From Acidobacteriota bacterium (lineage in GTDB: Bacteria > Acidobacteriota > Blastocatellia > Pyrinomonadales > Pyrinomonadaceae), in the NCBI GenBank assembly GCA_019239425.1, contig JAFAZX010000045.1, positions 124,001-188,000 of the forward strand: DNA of 64,000 nucleotides. Reading direction: 5' to 3'. A program made the position numbers and the translations under genes. Shown piece after piece: positions 8,349 to 16,658 of this stretch (position 1 is the stretch's first letter; each line of letters starts with the position of its first letter). The notes under the pieces were generated by a model. The model was given only the letters and a program-made list of their open reading frames with translations, did not search any database and was not told the DNA's origin.

Positions 8349-9665
8349 ATGCCAGCCTCACCCTCAACCAAAGTATCCATTGCCGCGGCTTTCGTTTGCG
8401 ACTGTGATAAGCGGGTACGTACTGCTTGTAAAGGATTTCCTTTCTTCAAGGAACATGAGGGCAAGCAGTATTGCGTTCTTCATTATCCCGGCAAGGAGAA
8501 AACCCTAGCCTTCAAGGAGGCATTGGATAAAAAGATTAAGGCCGAAGAATTTAATTTCAGTGGGGTCTGGTTCCCTGACGCATTAGATCTTTCCTCTGCC
8601 AAGTTCAGCGCAGGGGCGTGCTTTAAATACGCCACATTTAGTGAAAAGGCGGATTTTAGCCGCGTAGAGTTCGGCGCACAGGCAGACTTCAGCCGCACCA
8701 CGTTTAGGGCGGAGGCGCATTTTAAACACACTACATTCAGCGCAAAGGCTGACTTCCATGGCATCGTGTTCACCATGGAAGCAGTTTTCTTTACCGCTGT
8801 GTTTATGGCGGAGGTGGACTTCAACCGCGCCGTGTTCAGCACAGAGGCAGACTTCCGATTGGCTACGTTCAGTTCAGAGGCGAACTTTCGTACCGCCACT
8901 TTTAAGGATTACGTTAGATTTGCGGGGGGCAGTAAGCATGAGGTCTTTGGGGACAATTCATCTTTAAACCTTCAGTTCGCCAGGTTTGAAAAACCAGAGC
9001 GCGTCTCTTTTCACACGGTCAAGCTCCGCCCCCATTGGTTCGTGAACGTGGATCCGCGCAAGTTTGAGTTCACGTCCGTTGGCTGGCACTGGTACAACCA
9101 CCACTGGTACAACCTCAAAATCAGGGGGAAGCTCAAACGCCAGTTACGCGAGAAAGCCATACCGTCATACATACTACTGGCGGTCGCCTGCCGGAGACTT
9201 GCGGTCAATGCCGAAGAGAACAACCTCTACTGGAGAGCATCGAGCTTTCGCTATCTGGCGATGAACGTGGAGCGGCTAGACACGGGGCGCGGGTTCGCGT
9301 TCTGGAAGGTGGACTGGTGGTACTGGCTGGCGAGCGGCTTCGGCGAGCGCGCCGGGAGAGCGTTCTCGGTGTTGATAGGAGTTTTGGTGCTTTTCGCTGC
9401 GCTCTACGTCGGGCTTGGTTATCCAAACTGGGGAACGAGAGTCGCGCCAGAGAAAGCGGCGGCTGCGGCCCCGCTTAAAGAGGTGACTGCCTGGCAGCAG
9501 TGGTCGAGTGCGCTTGTGTACAGCGCGGGCGTGATGACTTTGCAGAAGCCGGAGCCAAAGCCGGCGACGAATGCGGCGCAGGCGGTCGTAATGTTAGAGA
9601 CTGTCCTCGGGCCGGTGCAGGCGGCGCTGCTGGCTCTGGCCATCCGGCGGAAGTTCATGCGGTGA
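8349..9665 (+). CDS. Pentapeptide-repeat membrane protein with ion-channel-like C-terminus
   Basis: 438 residues. The N-terminus has a cysteine-rich module (FVCDCDK ... CKGF ... CVLHYP) that often precedes pentapeptide repeats. Residues about 68-195 are tandem A(D/N)F-type pentapeptides (for example KADFSRVEF, EADFRLATF), forming a right-handed quadrilateral beta-helix. A Trp/Tyr-rich amphipathic segment then leads to a transmembrane helix (about 337-357) and a last hydrophobic hairpin (about 385-430). The layout (helix, re-entrant loop, helix, basic tail RRKFMR) recalls a two-TM ion channel, but the loop lacks the GYG selectivity filter. The gene follows herA after 9 nt. Its first two-thirds are distinctly AT-richer than the flanks. 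A membrane effector role is an inference. Confidence 0.8.
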   Translation: MPASPSTKVSIAAAFVCDCDKRVRTACKGFPFFKEHEGKQYCVLHYPGKEKTLAFKEALDKKIKAEEFNFSGVWFPDALDLSSAKFSAGACFKYATFSEKADFSRVEFGAQADFSRTTFRAEAHFKHTTFSAKADFHGIVFTMEAVFFTAVFMAEVDFNRAVFSTEADFRLATFSSEANFRTATFKDYVRFAGGSKHEVFGDNSSLNLQFARFEKPERVSFHTVKLRPHWFVNVDPRKFEFTSVGWHWYNHHWYNLKIRGKLKRQLREKAIPSYILLAVACRRLAVNAEENNLYWRASSFRYLAMNVERLDTGRGFAFWKVDWWYWLASGFGERAGRAFSVLIGVLVLFAALYVGLGYPNWGTRVAPEKAAAAAPLKEVTAWQQWSSALVYSAGVMTLQKPEPKPATNAAQAVVMLETVLGPVQAALLALAIRRKFMR

Positions 9666-9695
9666 AGCCTGACGCCGGAAGTGTGCGCAAGGGGA

Positions 9696-9723
9696 TTGAC
9701 TTAGTACGGGAATTTGGAATATC
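9696..9723 (+). promoter_or_regulatory. Possible sigma70 promoter for the BamE-like gene
   Basis: TTGACT at 9696-9701 is followed 16-17 bases later by an AATATC/TATCGT -10-like hexamer, about 130 bases upstream of the next ATG. The gap 9666-9854 has no other recognisable feature. The -10 match is moderate. Confidence 0.3.
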
Positions 9724-9854
9724 GTCCCGTGCCACAGGCAAGGAGGCTGGGCCGCAGTAGAGTTGTAGACGAGCCCTCGTCTCTTAGAACCCGCCCGGCC
9801 GCGTCTTTTCCTACAAGTCGGAACGCACACCTTTCTAGAGGAGGGACTGTCCCA

Positions 9855-10352
9855 ATGCTCCACGCACGCACGCGCACCCCGGCGCTCTTCTCGGCCTTCG
9901 CGCTCCTCCTGCTGCTCACGCCCGCGCTCCTCCCGACGGCGCGCGCGCAGAAGCCCGCCGCCGCACCACGCGCCGACCAGGCCAGGGAGGAGCCGCCCTT
10001 CCACGACTACAAGGGCGTCCGCATCGGCATGTCGGCCGAGGAGACGCGCAAGCTCCTCGGCAGCCCGACCGACAAGGACGACAAGCAGGACGTCTACATG
10101 TTCGGCGAGGCCGAGTCCTGCCAGGTCTACTACGACGCGACCAAGAAGGTCTCGGCCCTCTCGGTCACCTACTTCAGCGCCAAGGCCGTCCCCGCCCCCA
10201 AGACCGTCCTCGGCGAAGAGCCCGAGGCCCGGCAGGACGGCTCCCTCTACAAACTCATCCGCTTCCCCAAGGCCGGGTTCTGGGTCTCCTACACGCGCAC
10301 CTCCGGCGAAGCGCCGATGACCATCATCGCCATGCAGAAGATCGAGCAGTAG
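9855..10352 (+). CDS. Secreted BamE/SmpA-like small protein
   Basis: 165 residues with a long Sec signal peptide (cleavage after about ARA-Q, residue 32). The mature protein carries the YKGVRIGMSAEETRKLLGSP motif typical of BamE/SmpA-like folds (a helix-helix-beta domain, found both in the outer-membrane BAM complex and in many periplasmic beta-lactamase-inhibitor-like proteins), then beta-strands. There is no lipobox cysteine, so it is not a classical BamE lipoprotein. The start was set at the ATG that begins the signal peptide, preceded by GAGGAGGGA. It stands alone between the HerA cassette and the stressosome operon, with a terminator directly downstream. Confidence 0.75.
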   Translation: MLHARTRTPALFSAFALLLLLTPALLPTARAQKPAAAPRADQAREEPPFHDYKGVRIGMSAEETRKLLGSPTDKDDKQDVYMFGEAESCQVYYDATKKVSALSVTYFSAKAVPAPKTVLGEEPEARQDGSLYKLIRFPKAGFWVSYTRTSGEAPMTIIAMQKIEQ

Positions 10353-10377
10353 CGCCGCGCCCACACGCCTTCTGACG

Positions 10378-10427
10378 ACGCGCCCGCGGGCCGCAGCTTC
10401 GCGCCCGGCGGGCGCGTTGTTGCTTTT
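10378..10427 (+). terminator. Intrinsic terminator after the BamE-like gene
   Basis: GC-rich arms at 10378-10391 and 10403-10417 pair with one bulged base and are followed by a T-rich tract (TGTTGCTTTT). It separates the BamE-like gene from the stressosome operon. A weak promoter-like pair (TTGCTT at 10420, TAAGAT at 10442, 16-nt spacing) overlaps its tail and could start the next operon. Confidence 0.7.
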
Positions 10428-10548
10428 GTCACGCCGGGTGCTAAGATAAGTCCGACTTTAAAAACGCCCCCATCAAAAGCAGCGCCTTCGGCCCGACCCC
10501 TTCCCACGCGGGGGCCCGGGCGGCGGCGCATAAGGACGAGGACTTTAC

Positions 10549-11532
10549 ATGGCGGACCAGAACGATTCGGCGCGGGCGGGAGACCCTCGCATCGCGACCC
10601 TCCTCGCCACGCGCCGCGACGAGATTCTCAACCTCTGGATCAAGGAGCGGCTTGAGGCCGACGAGTTCCGCGACGAGCTGATCTCGAAGAAAGACCTGCG
10701 CACGCAGTCGCGCCAGGTCATCGACATGCTCCTGCAGGGCATCCAGGACTCGGCGGGCGGCGACTTCGAGCACCCGGCCTTCGACGACCTGCGCCACTAC
10801 CTCAACGAAATCTCCCACATGCGCGCCGTCAAGGGCTACACGCCCATGGAGAACGCGACCTACATCCTCTCTCTGCGCAACGTCGTCAGCCCGCTCCTCG
10901 CCGAGGAGCTCGAAGGCGACGCCGCGTCGCTCGTCCCCGAGATGAACTACTTCACGCGCCTGCTCGACAAGCTCGGGCTCGTGATGGTCGAGAACTTCAT
11001 CCGCTCGCGCGAGGAGATCATCCGCCAGCAGCGCGCCGACATGCTCGAACTCTCGACGCCGGTCATCAAGGTCTGGGACAAGATACTCACGCTCCCCATC
11101 ATCGGCACCCTCGACTCGCGCCGCGCGCAGATGATGATGGAGGCGCTCCTGCAAAAGGTCGTCGAGACCGGCAGCACAATCGCCATCCTCGACATCACGG
11201 GTGTGCGGACGATGGACACGCTCGTCGCCAACCACCTCATCAAGACCGTCACGGCCGCGCGCCTGATGGGCGCCCGCTGCATCCTCACCGGCGTCTCGCC
11301 CGCCATCGCGCAGACGATGGTGCAGCTCGGCATCGACCTGACCCAGATCACCACCCGCGCGCAGATGTCCGACGGCATCAAGCTGGCGCTGGAGATGATC
11401 GGCCGCACGGTCGTCCCCACCCGCGCGCTCGCCAAGCTCCAGAACGGCACCAACGGCGACGGCCTGCAGAAGACCGTCAAGCAGACCGAGCAGATCATCA
11501 CTTCGGGCGTCGAGAAGAAACAGGAGGGGTGA
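10549..11532 (+). CDS. rsbR: RsbR-like stressosome protein
   Basis: 327 residues. The N-terminal about 160 residues are helical (RsbR-N/globin-like sensor region; [16 protein letters not shown] and [12 protein letters not shown] segments). Residues about 165-285 form a STAS domain with the phosphoacceptor region [13 protein letters not shown] (candidate threonines about T221/T224). RsbR forms the stressosome shell with RsbS and is phosphorylated by RsbT on stress. A linker and a charged tail follow. The gene opens a run rsbR-rsbS-rsbT-phosphatase-fusion kinase. The ATG is preceded by AAGGACGAGGA. The TGA (11530-11532) lies three bases before an inverted repeat that fills the gap to rsbS. Confidence 0.92.
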   Translation: MADQNDSARAGDPRIATLLATRRDEILNLWIKERLEADEFRDELISKKDLRTQSRQVIDMLLQGIQDSAGGDFEHPAFDDLRHYLNEISHMRAVKGYTPMENATYILSLRNVVSPLLAEELEGDAASLVPEMNYFTRLLDKLGLVMVENFIRSREEIIRQQRADMLELSTPVIKVWDKILTLPIIGTLDSRRAQMMMEALLQKVVETGSTIAILDITGVRTMDTLVANHLIKTVTAARLMGARCILTGVSPAIAQTMVQLGIDLTQITTRAQMSDGIKLALEMIGRTVVPTRALAKLQNGTNGDGLQKTVKQTEQIITSGVEKKQEG

Positions 11533-11535
11533 ATG

Positions 11536-11616
11536 GGTGCTGGGTGCTGGGTGCTGGGTGCTGGGTTGAAAACCCGCTGTTCTTCACCCAGCACCCAGCA
11601 CCCAGCACCCAGCACC
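11536..11616. repeat. Inverted repeat, GGTGYTG heptamer family (copy 2)
   Basis: Perfect 31-nt arms (11536-11566 and 11586-11616). The left arm is four GGTGCTG heptamers plus GGT; the loop is 19 nt. It lies 3 nt after the rsbR stop and 7 nt before the rsbS ATG, and leaves no room for a normal ribosome-binding site. Confidence 0.95.
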
Positions 11617-11623
11617 ATAAAGA

Positions 11624-12061
11624 ATGGACGGACAACAGCGAATCCCCATCCTCAAGGTCGGCCGGGTCTTGATCGTGCCGATCCAGGTGGACATGGACGA
11701 CCAGACGGTCATCCACTTGCAGGAGAGGATACTTTCCGAGCTGGAGCGGACGGGCGCGCGCGGCGTGCTCATCGACATCTCGCTGCTGGAGATGGTCGAC
11801 TCCTTCATCGGGCGCGTGCTCTCGGACATCGCGGCGATGGCGCGCATCATGGACGCGCGGACGGTCGTCGTCGGGATGCAGCCGGCCGTCGCCATCACGC
11901 TCGTCGAGCTGGGGCTGGAGCTGCGCGGCGTGGACACGGTGCTGAACGTGGACGAGGGCATCCGGCTCCTGCGGAGCGAGTTCGGCATCGACGAGGACGA
12001 GGAAGACGCGGACTTCGCCGGGGGGGCCGGAGCCTTTGCAGAGCAGGTCAATCGCCCTTGA
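11624..12061 (+). CDS. rsbS: RsbS stressosome scaffold (STAS protein)
   Basis: 145 residues, a single STAS domain matching RsbS. It opens IPILKVGRVLIVPIQ and carries the phosphorylation site LLEMVDSFIGRVL (Ser60, equivalent to Bacillus Ser59), then GMQPAVAITLVELG. RsbS sequesters the kinase RsbT; phosphorylation by RsbT releases it. An acidic tail (FGIDEDEEDADF) extends past the usual end. No Shine-Dalgarno is visible: the 7 bases between the inverted repeat and the ATG are ATAAAGA. The 3' end overlaps the rsbT start by 26 nt, so those two are probably coupled. Confidence 0.93.
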   Translation: MDGQQRIPILKVGRVLIVPIQVDMDDQTVIHLQERILSELERTGARGVLIDISLLEMVDSFIGRVLSDIAAMARIMDARTVVVGMQPAVAITLVELGLELRGVDTVLNVDEGIRLLRSEFGIDEDEEDADFAGGAGAFAEQVNRP

Positions 12062-12434
12062 GTCCGAGCACGACATCGCCGTCGCGCGCGGCGAGGTGCG
12101 GAGCTTAGCCGCCGGCCTCGGCTTCCGCATCATCGACCAGACGCGGCTCGCGACCGTCTGCTCGGAGCTGGCGCGCAACGTCGTCAAGTACGCCAAGCGC
12201 GGCCGCATGATCGCGCAGCCCCTGGACGCCGCGCAGGGGCGGCCGGGCCTGCGCCTCATCTTCGAGGACACGGGCCCCGGCATCCCCGACATCGGCGCCG
12301 CCATGCGCGACGGCTTCTCCACGGGCCGGGGCCTCGGCAAAGGACTCCCCGGCTCTAAAAGATTGGTAGACGTTTTCGAGATTGAATCGAAGGTCGGCGT
12401 CGGCACTCGCGTGACGGTCGTCCGCTGGCTGTAG
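12036..12434 (+). CDS. rsbT: RsbT switch kinase (GHKL serine/threonine kinase)
   Basis: 132 residues with the GHKL kinase N-box CSELARNVVKY, the G1 box EDTGPGIPD and the G2 box FSTGRGLGKGLPGSKRL, all intact, at the usual RsbT length. It phosphorylates RsbR and RsbS under stress and is then released to activate a downstream partner. The start is TTG at 12036, inside rsbS; alignment to the RsbT N-terminus supports it and a GGAG lies a few bases upstream. No rsbU, rsbV, rsbW or sigB is in the window. The free RsbT may therefore act on the phosphatase or the fusion kinase downstream; this is an inference. Confidence 0.92.
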   Translation: MQSRSIALESEHDIAVARGEVRSLAAGLGFRIIDQTRLATVCSELARNVVKYAKRGRMIAQPLDAAQGRPGLRLIFEDTGPGIPDIGAAMRDGFSTGRGLGKGLPGSKRLVDVFEIESKVGVGTRVTVVRWL

Positions 12435-12438
12435 GGGA

Positions 12439-12519
12439 GGGTGCCGGGTGCCGGGTGCTAGGTGCTGGGTAAAGACCTGAAGCTTTTATCCAGCACCCAG
12501 CACCCGGCACCCAGCACCC
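12439..12519. repeat. Inverted repeat, GGTGYTG heptamer family (copy 3)
   Basis: 31-nt arms (12439-12469 and 12489-12519) with three mismatches. The left arm uses GGTGCCG, GGTGCCG, GGTGCTA, GGTGCTG. It starts 4 nt after the rsbT stop and ends 8 nt before the next ATG. Confidence 0.92.
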
Positions 12520-12527
12520 GTATTAGC

Positions 12528-13580
12528 ATGAGAGTCTTCAACACGCAGGAGATCAAGGAGGAGCCACAGGTCGGCGCGGCGCGGCGCGGCGTGCGGCGGT
12601 TCGCGGCGGGGCTGGGGTTCTCGGAAAACCAGCTGGCCGAGCTGGACATCGTCGTGCAGGAGATCGGCACGAACGCCGTCCGCTACGCGACGGGCGGCGG
12701 CTGCCTCCACTGGGCCGAGACGCTGGGCGACGAGCCGGGGCTTGAGCTGTTCTACGCGGACAAGGGGCCGGGCGTCTACGACCTCGAGAGGGCTTTGCGC
12801 GACGGCGTCTCTTCGGGCGGGAGCCTGGGGACGGGCTTCGGCGCGATGCGGCGGCTGCTCGACGAGTTCGACGCCTACTCGACCGTCAAGGGCACGACGC
12901 GCAAGCTCGACACCCAGCGCCGTTCGACCTACGGCACGGCGCTGCTCGGGCGCAAGTGGGTCGAGCCCCTGACGACCGAGGAGCAGCGGGAGCGAGCGCG
13001 CCGCGTGTCGCGGCGCATCGGCGTGTGGAGCCGCCCGCGCCCCGGCGAGGAGACCAACGGCGACGCCTACTTCATCAAGGAGCACGACGGCGAGACTCTG
13101 CTCGCGGTCGTGGACGGGCTCGGGCACGGGCGCGGCGCGCGCGAGGCGGCGCAGGCCGCGCTCGACACGCTCGAGCAGTGGGAGGGCGAGCCGCTCGACG
13201 AGCTGATTCTCTCCACCCACGACGCCCTGCGCGTGACGCGCGGCGCCGTGATGGGCGCGGTCGCCCTCGACCGCGCGCGCGGGACTTTCACCTACGCGGG
13301 CGTCGGCAACGTGGAGGTGCGCGTGCTCGGCGCGTCCGACCCCGCGCGGCCCATCCCCTCGAACGGCACGCTCGGCGCGCGGCTCTCGCAGGTGCGCGTC
13401 TGGCCGCACCGCTGGCAGGAGGGCACCACCCTCGTCATCGCCTCCGACGGCATCAGCGCCACCTGGGACGCCCACAGCTACCCCGGCCTCCTGACCAAAA
13501 GCCCCCAACTCCTCGCCGGAGTCCTGCTGCGCGACTTCTGCCGCAACTCCGACGACGCCACCGTGCTTGTTTATCGGTAA
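12528..13580 (+). CDS. GHKL ATPase-SpoIIE phosphatase fusion (RsbX-like)
   Basis: 350 residues. The first about 135 residues are an RsbW/RsbT-type GHKL domain (N-box VVQEIGTNAVRYA, DKGPGVYD, SSGGSLGTGFGAMRRL). Residues about 160-350 are a PP2C/SpoIIE-type phosphatase with acidic metal ligands in ETNGDAYFI and AVVDGLGHGRGAREAA and a final NSDDATVLVYR. RsbX-like phosphatases reset the stressosome by dephosphorylating RsbR and RsbS. The fusion of kinase-like and phosphatase domains in one chain is known in environmental bacteria. The start was set at 12528 because the upstream in-frame ATG is inside the inverted repeat. Confidence 0.9.
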   Translation: MRVFNTQEIKEEPQVGAARRGVRRFAAGLGFSENQLAELDIVVQEIGTNAVRYATGGGCLHWAETLGDEPGLELFYADKGPGVYDLERALRDGVSSGGSLGTGFGAMRRLLDEFDAYSTVKGTTRKLDTQRRSTYGTALLGRKWVEPLTTEEQRERARRVSRRIGVWSRPRPGEETNGDAYFIKEHDGETLLAVVDGLGHGRGAREAAQAALDTLEQWEGEPLDELILSTHDALRVTRGAVMGAVALDRARGTFTYAGVGNVEVRVLGASDPARPIPSNGTLGARLSQVRVWPHRWQEGTTLVIASDGISATWDAHSYPGLLTKSPQLLAGVLLRDFCRNSDDATVLVYR

Positions 13581-13672
13581 GGCGGAAGCCCGACCGTGAG
13601 GGAGGGCGTCCGCCTTCCGTCAAGTCTCAGGCGGTGGAGACCTACGCCCTCCCTCACGGTCGGGCTTCCGCC
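13581..13672. repeat. Inverted repeat, GAAGCCCGACCGTGAG family (copy 2)
   Basis: Perfect 29-nt arms (13581-13609 and 13644-13672). The left arm begins on the base immediately after the TAA of the phosphatase gene. It is followed at 13673-13709 by an unpaired stretch of degenerate heptamers (TTGAACT, TTGACCT, CTTGAAC, CTTAAAC, TTGAAAC), which looks like a single arm of yet another family, reaching to just before the next ATG. Confidence 0.93.
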
Positions 13673-13712
13673 TTTGAACTTTGACCTCTTGAACCTTAAA
13701 CTTGAAACTCCT

Positions 13713-15062
13713 ATGCAAGGCATCACCTCGACACGGCTCGGCGACATCTACGTGCGGCGCGAGGCCGACATCGTGAAGGTGCGCGAGCGCGTCCGGCGGC
13801 TCGCGCGCGAGATGGGTTTCGACTCGACGACGCAGATCAAGGTCACGACGGCCGTCTCGGAACTCACGCGCAACATCTACGAGTACGCGCGCTCGGGCGC
13901 CATCACCCTCTCGCTCGCCACGCGCGGCGCGGCCGCCGCCGGCCTGATGATTACGGCGCGCGACGACGGCCCCGGCATCGACGAGGCCAAGCTCCGCTCC
14001 ATCGTCCGCGGCACCTACCGCTCGACCTCCGGCCTCGGCGTCGGACTCATCGGCACGCGCCGCCTGATGGACGATTTCGACATCCAGTCTAAAGAGGGCG
14101 AGGGCACGCGCGTCTCCGTCGTCAAGTGGCTCCCGCCGCAGGAGGCCGAAGAGGCGCGCGGCCGCGCCGACTACCTCCGCGACTTCCTCAACACCGAGGA
14201 GGACGACTCGGCGCTCGAAGAGCTGGCGCGCCAGAACCGAGACCTCGTGCAGGTCTTGGGCGAGCTCGAAGAGAAGCGCGAGCAGATGGAGCGCCTCAAC
14301 GCCAGGCTCGAAGAGTCGAACCGCGAGCTGAACCAGGCCAACGCGCAGCTGCGCGAGGTCTCCGCGATGAAGGAGGAGTTCCTCGCGCTCACCACCCACG
14401 ACCTGCGCTCGCCCCTGACGGTCATCAGCGGCGTCATCAACTTCTTCACCTCGGGCCGCCTCGGCGACATGACGCCCGAGCAGAAGAACATGGTCGCGAT
14501 GATGGAGCGCAACACGCAGAACCTCATCGAGCTGGTCAACGACCTCCTCGACGCCTCCAAGCTCGAATCGGGCACGATGCGGCTCGACCTCTCGACCATC
14601 GAGCTGCGCGGCCTCATCGGCGAGCTGCGCCAGCAGATGCAGCCGCTCGCGGCCGAGAAGGAGATCGCGCTCGAGGTGGACGTGCCCGAGGAACTGCCCA
14701 CGCTGCGCGCCGACCGCGCCAAGCTCCGCCGCGTGCTCGTCAACCTCGTCTCGAACGCGCTGAAGTTCACGCCGCGCGGCGGCCGCGTCGGCCTGAGCGC
14801 CGCGCCCGAGGGGCCGCAGGTGCGCGTCTCGGTCTCCGACACGGGCGTCGGCATCCCCGAAGACGACCTCCGCGACATCTTCGACAAGTACGCGCAGGCG
14901 CGCTCGCGCGCCACGCGCAGCGAGAAGGGCACCGGCCTCGGCCTCTACATCACGCGCCAGCTCGTCGAACTCCACGGCGGCAAGATCAGCGTCCAGTCCG
15001 AGGTCGGCAAAGGCTCGACGTTCTCGTTCACAATCCCAACAGCAGGGGGTGCTGGGTGCTAG
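13713..15062 (+). CDS. RsbT-like kinase fused to histidine kinase
   Basis: 449 residues. An N-terminal RsbT-type GHKL domain (about 1-137; N-box [36 protein letters not shown]) is followed by a long coiled coil (about 160-220). A complete histidine kinase comes next: HisKA with TTHDLRSPL (phospho-His about H229) and HATPase_c with [21 protein letters not shown] and [12 protein letters not shown]. One protein therefore has two ATP-binding GHKL folds, joining serine/threonine switching to two-component signalling. It is the last stressosome gene and could be its output. No response regulator is adjacent. The stop codon and last residues (AGGAGC) lie in the left arm of the next inverted repeat, so the C-terminus was probably rewritten by it. 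Confidence 0.9.
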   Translation: MQGITSTRLGDIYVRREADIVKVRERVRRLAREMGFDSTTQIKVTTAVSELTRNIYEYARSGAITLSLATRGAAAAGLMITARDDGPGIDEAKLRSIVRGTYRSTSGLGVGLIGTRRLMDDFDIQSKEGEGTRVSVVKWLPPQEAEEARGRADYLRDFLNTEEDDSALEELARQNRDLVQVLGELEEKREQMERLNARLEESNRELNQANAQLREVSAMKEEFLALTTHDLRSPLTVISGVINFFTSGRLGDMTPEQKNMVAMMERNTQNLIELVNDLLDASKLESGTMRLDLSTIELRGLIGELRQQMQPLAAEKEIALEVDVPEELPTLRADRAKLRRVLVNLVSNALKFTPRGGRVGLSAAPEGPQVRVSVSDTGVGIPEDDLRDIFDKYAQARSRATRSEKGTGLGLYITRQLVELHGGKISVQSEVGKGSTFSFTIPTAGGAGC

Positions 15063-15128
15063 GTGCTGGGTGCTGGGTTAAGACAGCTTGCCTTTAACCC
15101 AGCAACCAGCACCTAGCACCCAGCACCC
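15047..15128. repeat. Inverted repeat, GGTGYTG heptamer family (copy 4)
   Basis: 35-nt arms (15047-15081 and 15094-15128) with one mismatch. The heptamers are GGTGCTG, GGTGCTA, GGTGCTG, GGTGCTG, then GGTTAA. The upstream gene ends inside the left arm (TAG 15060-15062), and the mpl ATG is 8 nt after the right arm. Confidence 0.95.
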
Positions 15129-15136
15129 ATTCACCT

Positions 15137-16552
15137 ATGCACTACCACTTAATCGGAATCTGCGGGACGGCGATGGCCAGTCTCGCCGCGATGCTGCAGG
15201 CGCGCGGCCACAGGGTGACGGGGTCGGACGAGAACGTCTACCCGCCGATGTCCACGATGCTCGAATCCCTGGGCATCCCCGTCATGCAGGGGTATCGGCC
15301 CGAGCACCTCTCCACGCCCGCGCCCGACTGCGTCGTGATCGGCAACGCGATGTCGCGCGGGAATCCGGAGGTGGAGGAGACTCTGAACCGCCGGCTCGTC
15401 TACCGCTCGCAGGCCGAGGTCGTGAAGGAGGAGTTCATCCGCGGCCGCCGCTCGCTCGTCGTCGCCGGCACGCACGGCAAGACGACGACGACGAGCATCG
15501 CGACGTGGGTCATGGAGCGCGGGGGCCTCAACCCTTCGTTCCTCGTCGGCGGCGTCGTGCAGAACTTCGGCGCGAGCTCCCGCGTGACCGACAGTGAATA
15601 CTTCGTCATCGAGGGCGACGAGTACGACACGGCCTACTTCGACAAGGGGCCGAAGTTCATGCATTACCTCCCCGAGCTCGCGATTGTCGGCAACATCGAG
15701 TTCGACCACGCCGACATCTACAAGGACCTCGACGCCGTCAAGCTCGCCTTCCGCCGCCTGATGAACCTCGTCCCGGGCCGGGGCCGCCTCATCGCCGGCT
15801 GGGACAGCCCGGCCGTCCGCGACGTGGTCGCGCAGTTCGGCGACCGCCTGCACACCCGACTCGAGACCTTCGGCACGGGCGCGGACGCGCGCTGGCGGGC
15901 CTCGGACGTCGACTACTCGGGCGCGCTCACGCGCTTCCGCGTCCTGCGCGAGGGCGAGCCGTGGGGCGAGTTCGAGATGCCGCTCATCGGCGACTTCAAC
16001 GTCCTCAACTGCCTCTCGGTCATCATCGCCGCCGACGCGTGGGGCATTCCCAAAGAGACCATCGACGACGCGCTCAAGACCTTCCAAAGCGTCAAGCGGC
16101 GGATGCAGGTGCGGGGCGAGGAGCGCGGCGTCACCGTCATCGACGACTTCGCGCACCACCCGACGGCCGTCCGCGAGACCTTGCGCGCGCTCGGCGAGAA
16201 GTACAAGGGCCGCCGCCTCTTCGCCGTCTTCGAGCCGCGCTCGGCCACCTCGCGCCTCGCGGTCTTCCAGGGCGAGTACGCCGCCGCCTTCGACCGCGCA
16301 GACTACGTCGTCATCTCCTCGGTCTTCGCGCGCGAGAAGGGCAGCGCCTACGGCCGCCTCCTCGACACGGACGAGCTGATCGCGGACATCAGCGCGCGCC
16401 GCGAACGGCCCGCCCTCTGCCTCGACGGCGCCGACCCGATAGTCGAACACCTCGCGCCGCTCTTAAAAGAGGGCGACGTCATCGCCGTCATGTCCAACGG
16501 CGGCTTCGGCGGCATCCATGAGAAACTCCTTCAGGCGCTCAAGAGCGCCTGA
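15137..16552 (+). CDS. mpl: UDP-MurNAc:L-Ala-gamma-D-Glu-meso-DAP ligase (murein recycling)
   Basis: 471 residues of the Mur ligase fold. The N-terminal Rossmann domain starts HYHLIGICGTAMASLA. The ATP-binding P-loop is VVAGTHGKTTTTS (about 112-124), the EGDEYDTAYFDKGPKF segment and FDHADIYKDL are the Mpl signatures, and DDFAHHPTAVRETL lies in the C-terminal domain. Mpl joins recycled murein tripeptide to UDP-MurNAc, saving de novo synthesis in cytoplasmic peptidoglycan recycling. The full length matches the family. It is preceded by an inverted repeat, with no visible ribosome-binding site (ATTCACCT before the ATG). Confidence 0.95.
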   Translation: MHYHLIGICGTAMASLAAMLQARGHRVTGSDENVYPPMSTMLESLGIPVMQGYRPEHLSTPAPDCVVIGNAMSRGNPEVEETLNRRLVYRSQAEVVKEEFIRGRRSLVVAGTHGKTTTTSIATWVMERGGLNPSFLVGGVVQNFGASSRVTDSEYFVIEGDEYDTAYFDKGPKFMHYLPELAIVGNIEFDHADIYKDLDAVKLAFRRLMNLVPGRGRLIAGWDSPAVRDVVAQFGDRLHTRLETFGTGADARWRASDVDYSGALTRFRVLREGEPWGEFEMPLIGDFNVLNCLSVIIAADAWGIPKETIDDALKTFQSVKRRMQVRGEERGVTVIDDFAHHPTAVRETLRALGEKYKGRRLFAVFEPRSATSRLAVFQGEYAAAFDRADYVVISSVFAREKGSAYGRLLDTDELIADISARRERPALCLDGADPIVEHLAPLLKEGDVIAVMSNGGFGGIHEKLLQALKSA

Positions 16553-16579
16553 CCGCTTCCTTCACATTTTCAATAAACA

Positions 16580-16655
16580 TTCGCGACGCTGGCGAAGATT
16601 AGAGTTAATACAAGAGGGTGCGGCGCGCCCTATTGACGACGGCGCGCCGCACCCT
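16580..16655 (+). promoter_or_regulatory. Leader hairpin and operator-like palindrome before the DICT gene
   Basis: A perfect 15-bp inverted repeat (16615-16629 and 16641-16655, AGGGTGCGGCGCGCC and its complement, 11-nt loop) ends 3 nt before ATG 16659, where the ribosome-binding site should be. Upstream, an AT-rich stretch holds a -10-like TTAATA (16605) and a small palindrome TTCGC-N7-GCGAA (16580-16596). There is no T-tract, so a role in translation control is as likely as termination of mpl. Confidence 0.45.
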
Positions 16656-16658
16656 GCC

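Noticed and set aside
16518-16658. Longer start of the DICT gene overlapping mpl
   Set aside because: The extra 47 residues are Arg-rich, unlike DICT proteins, and overlap the mpl 3' end.
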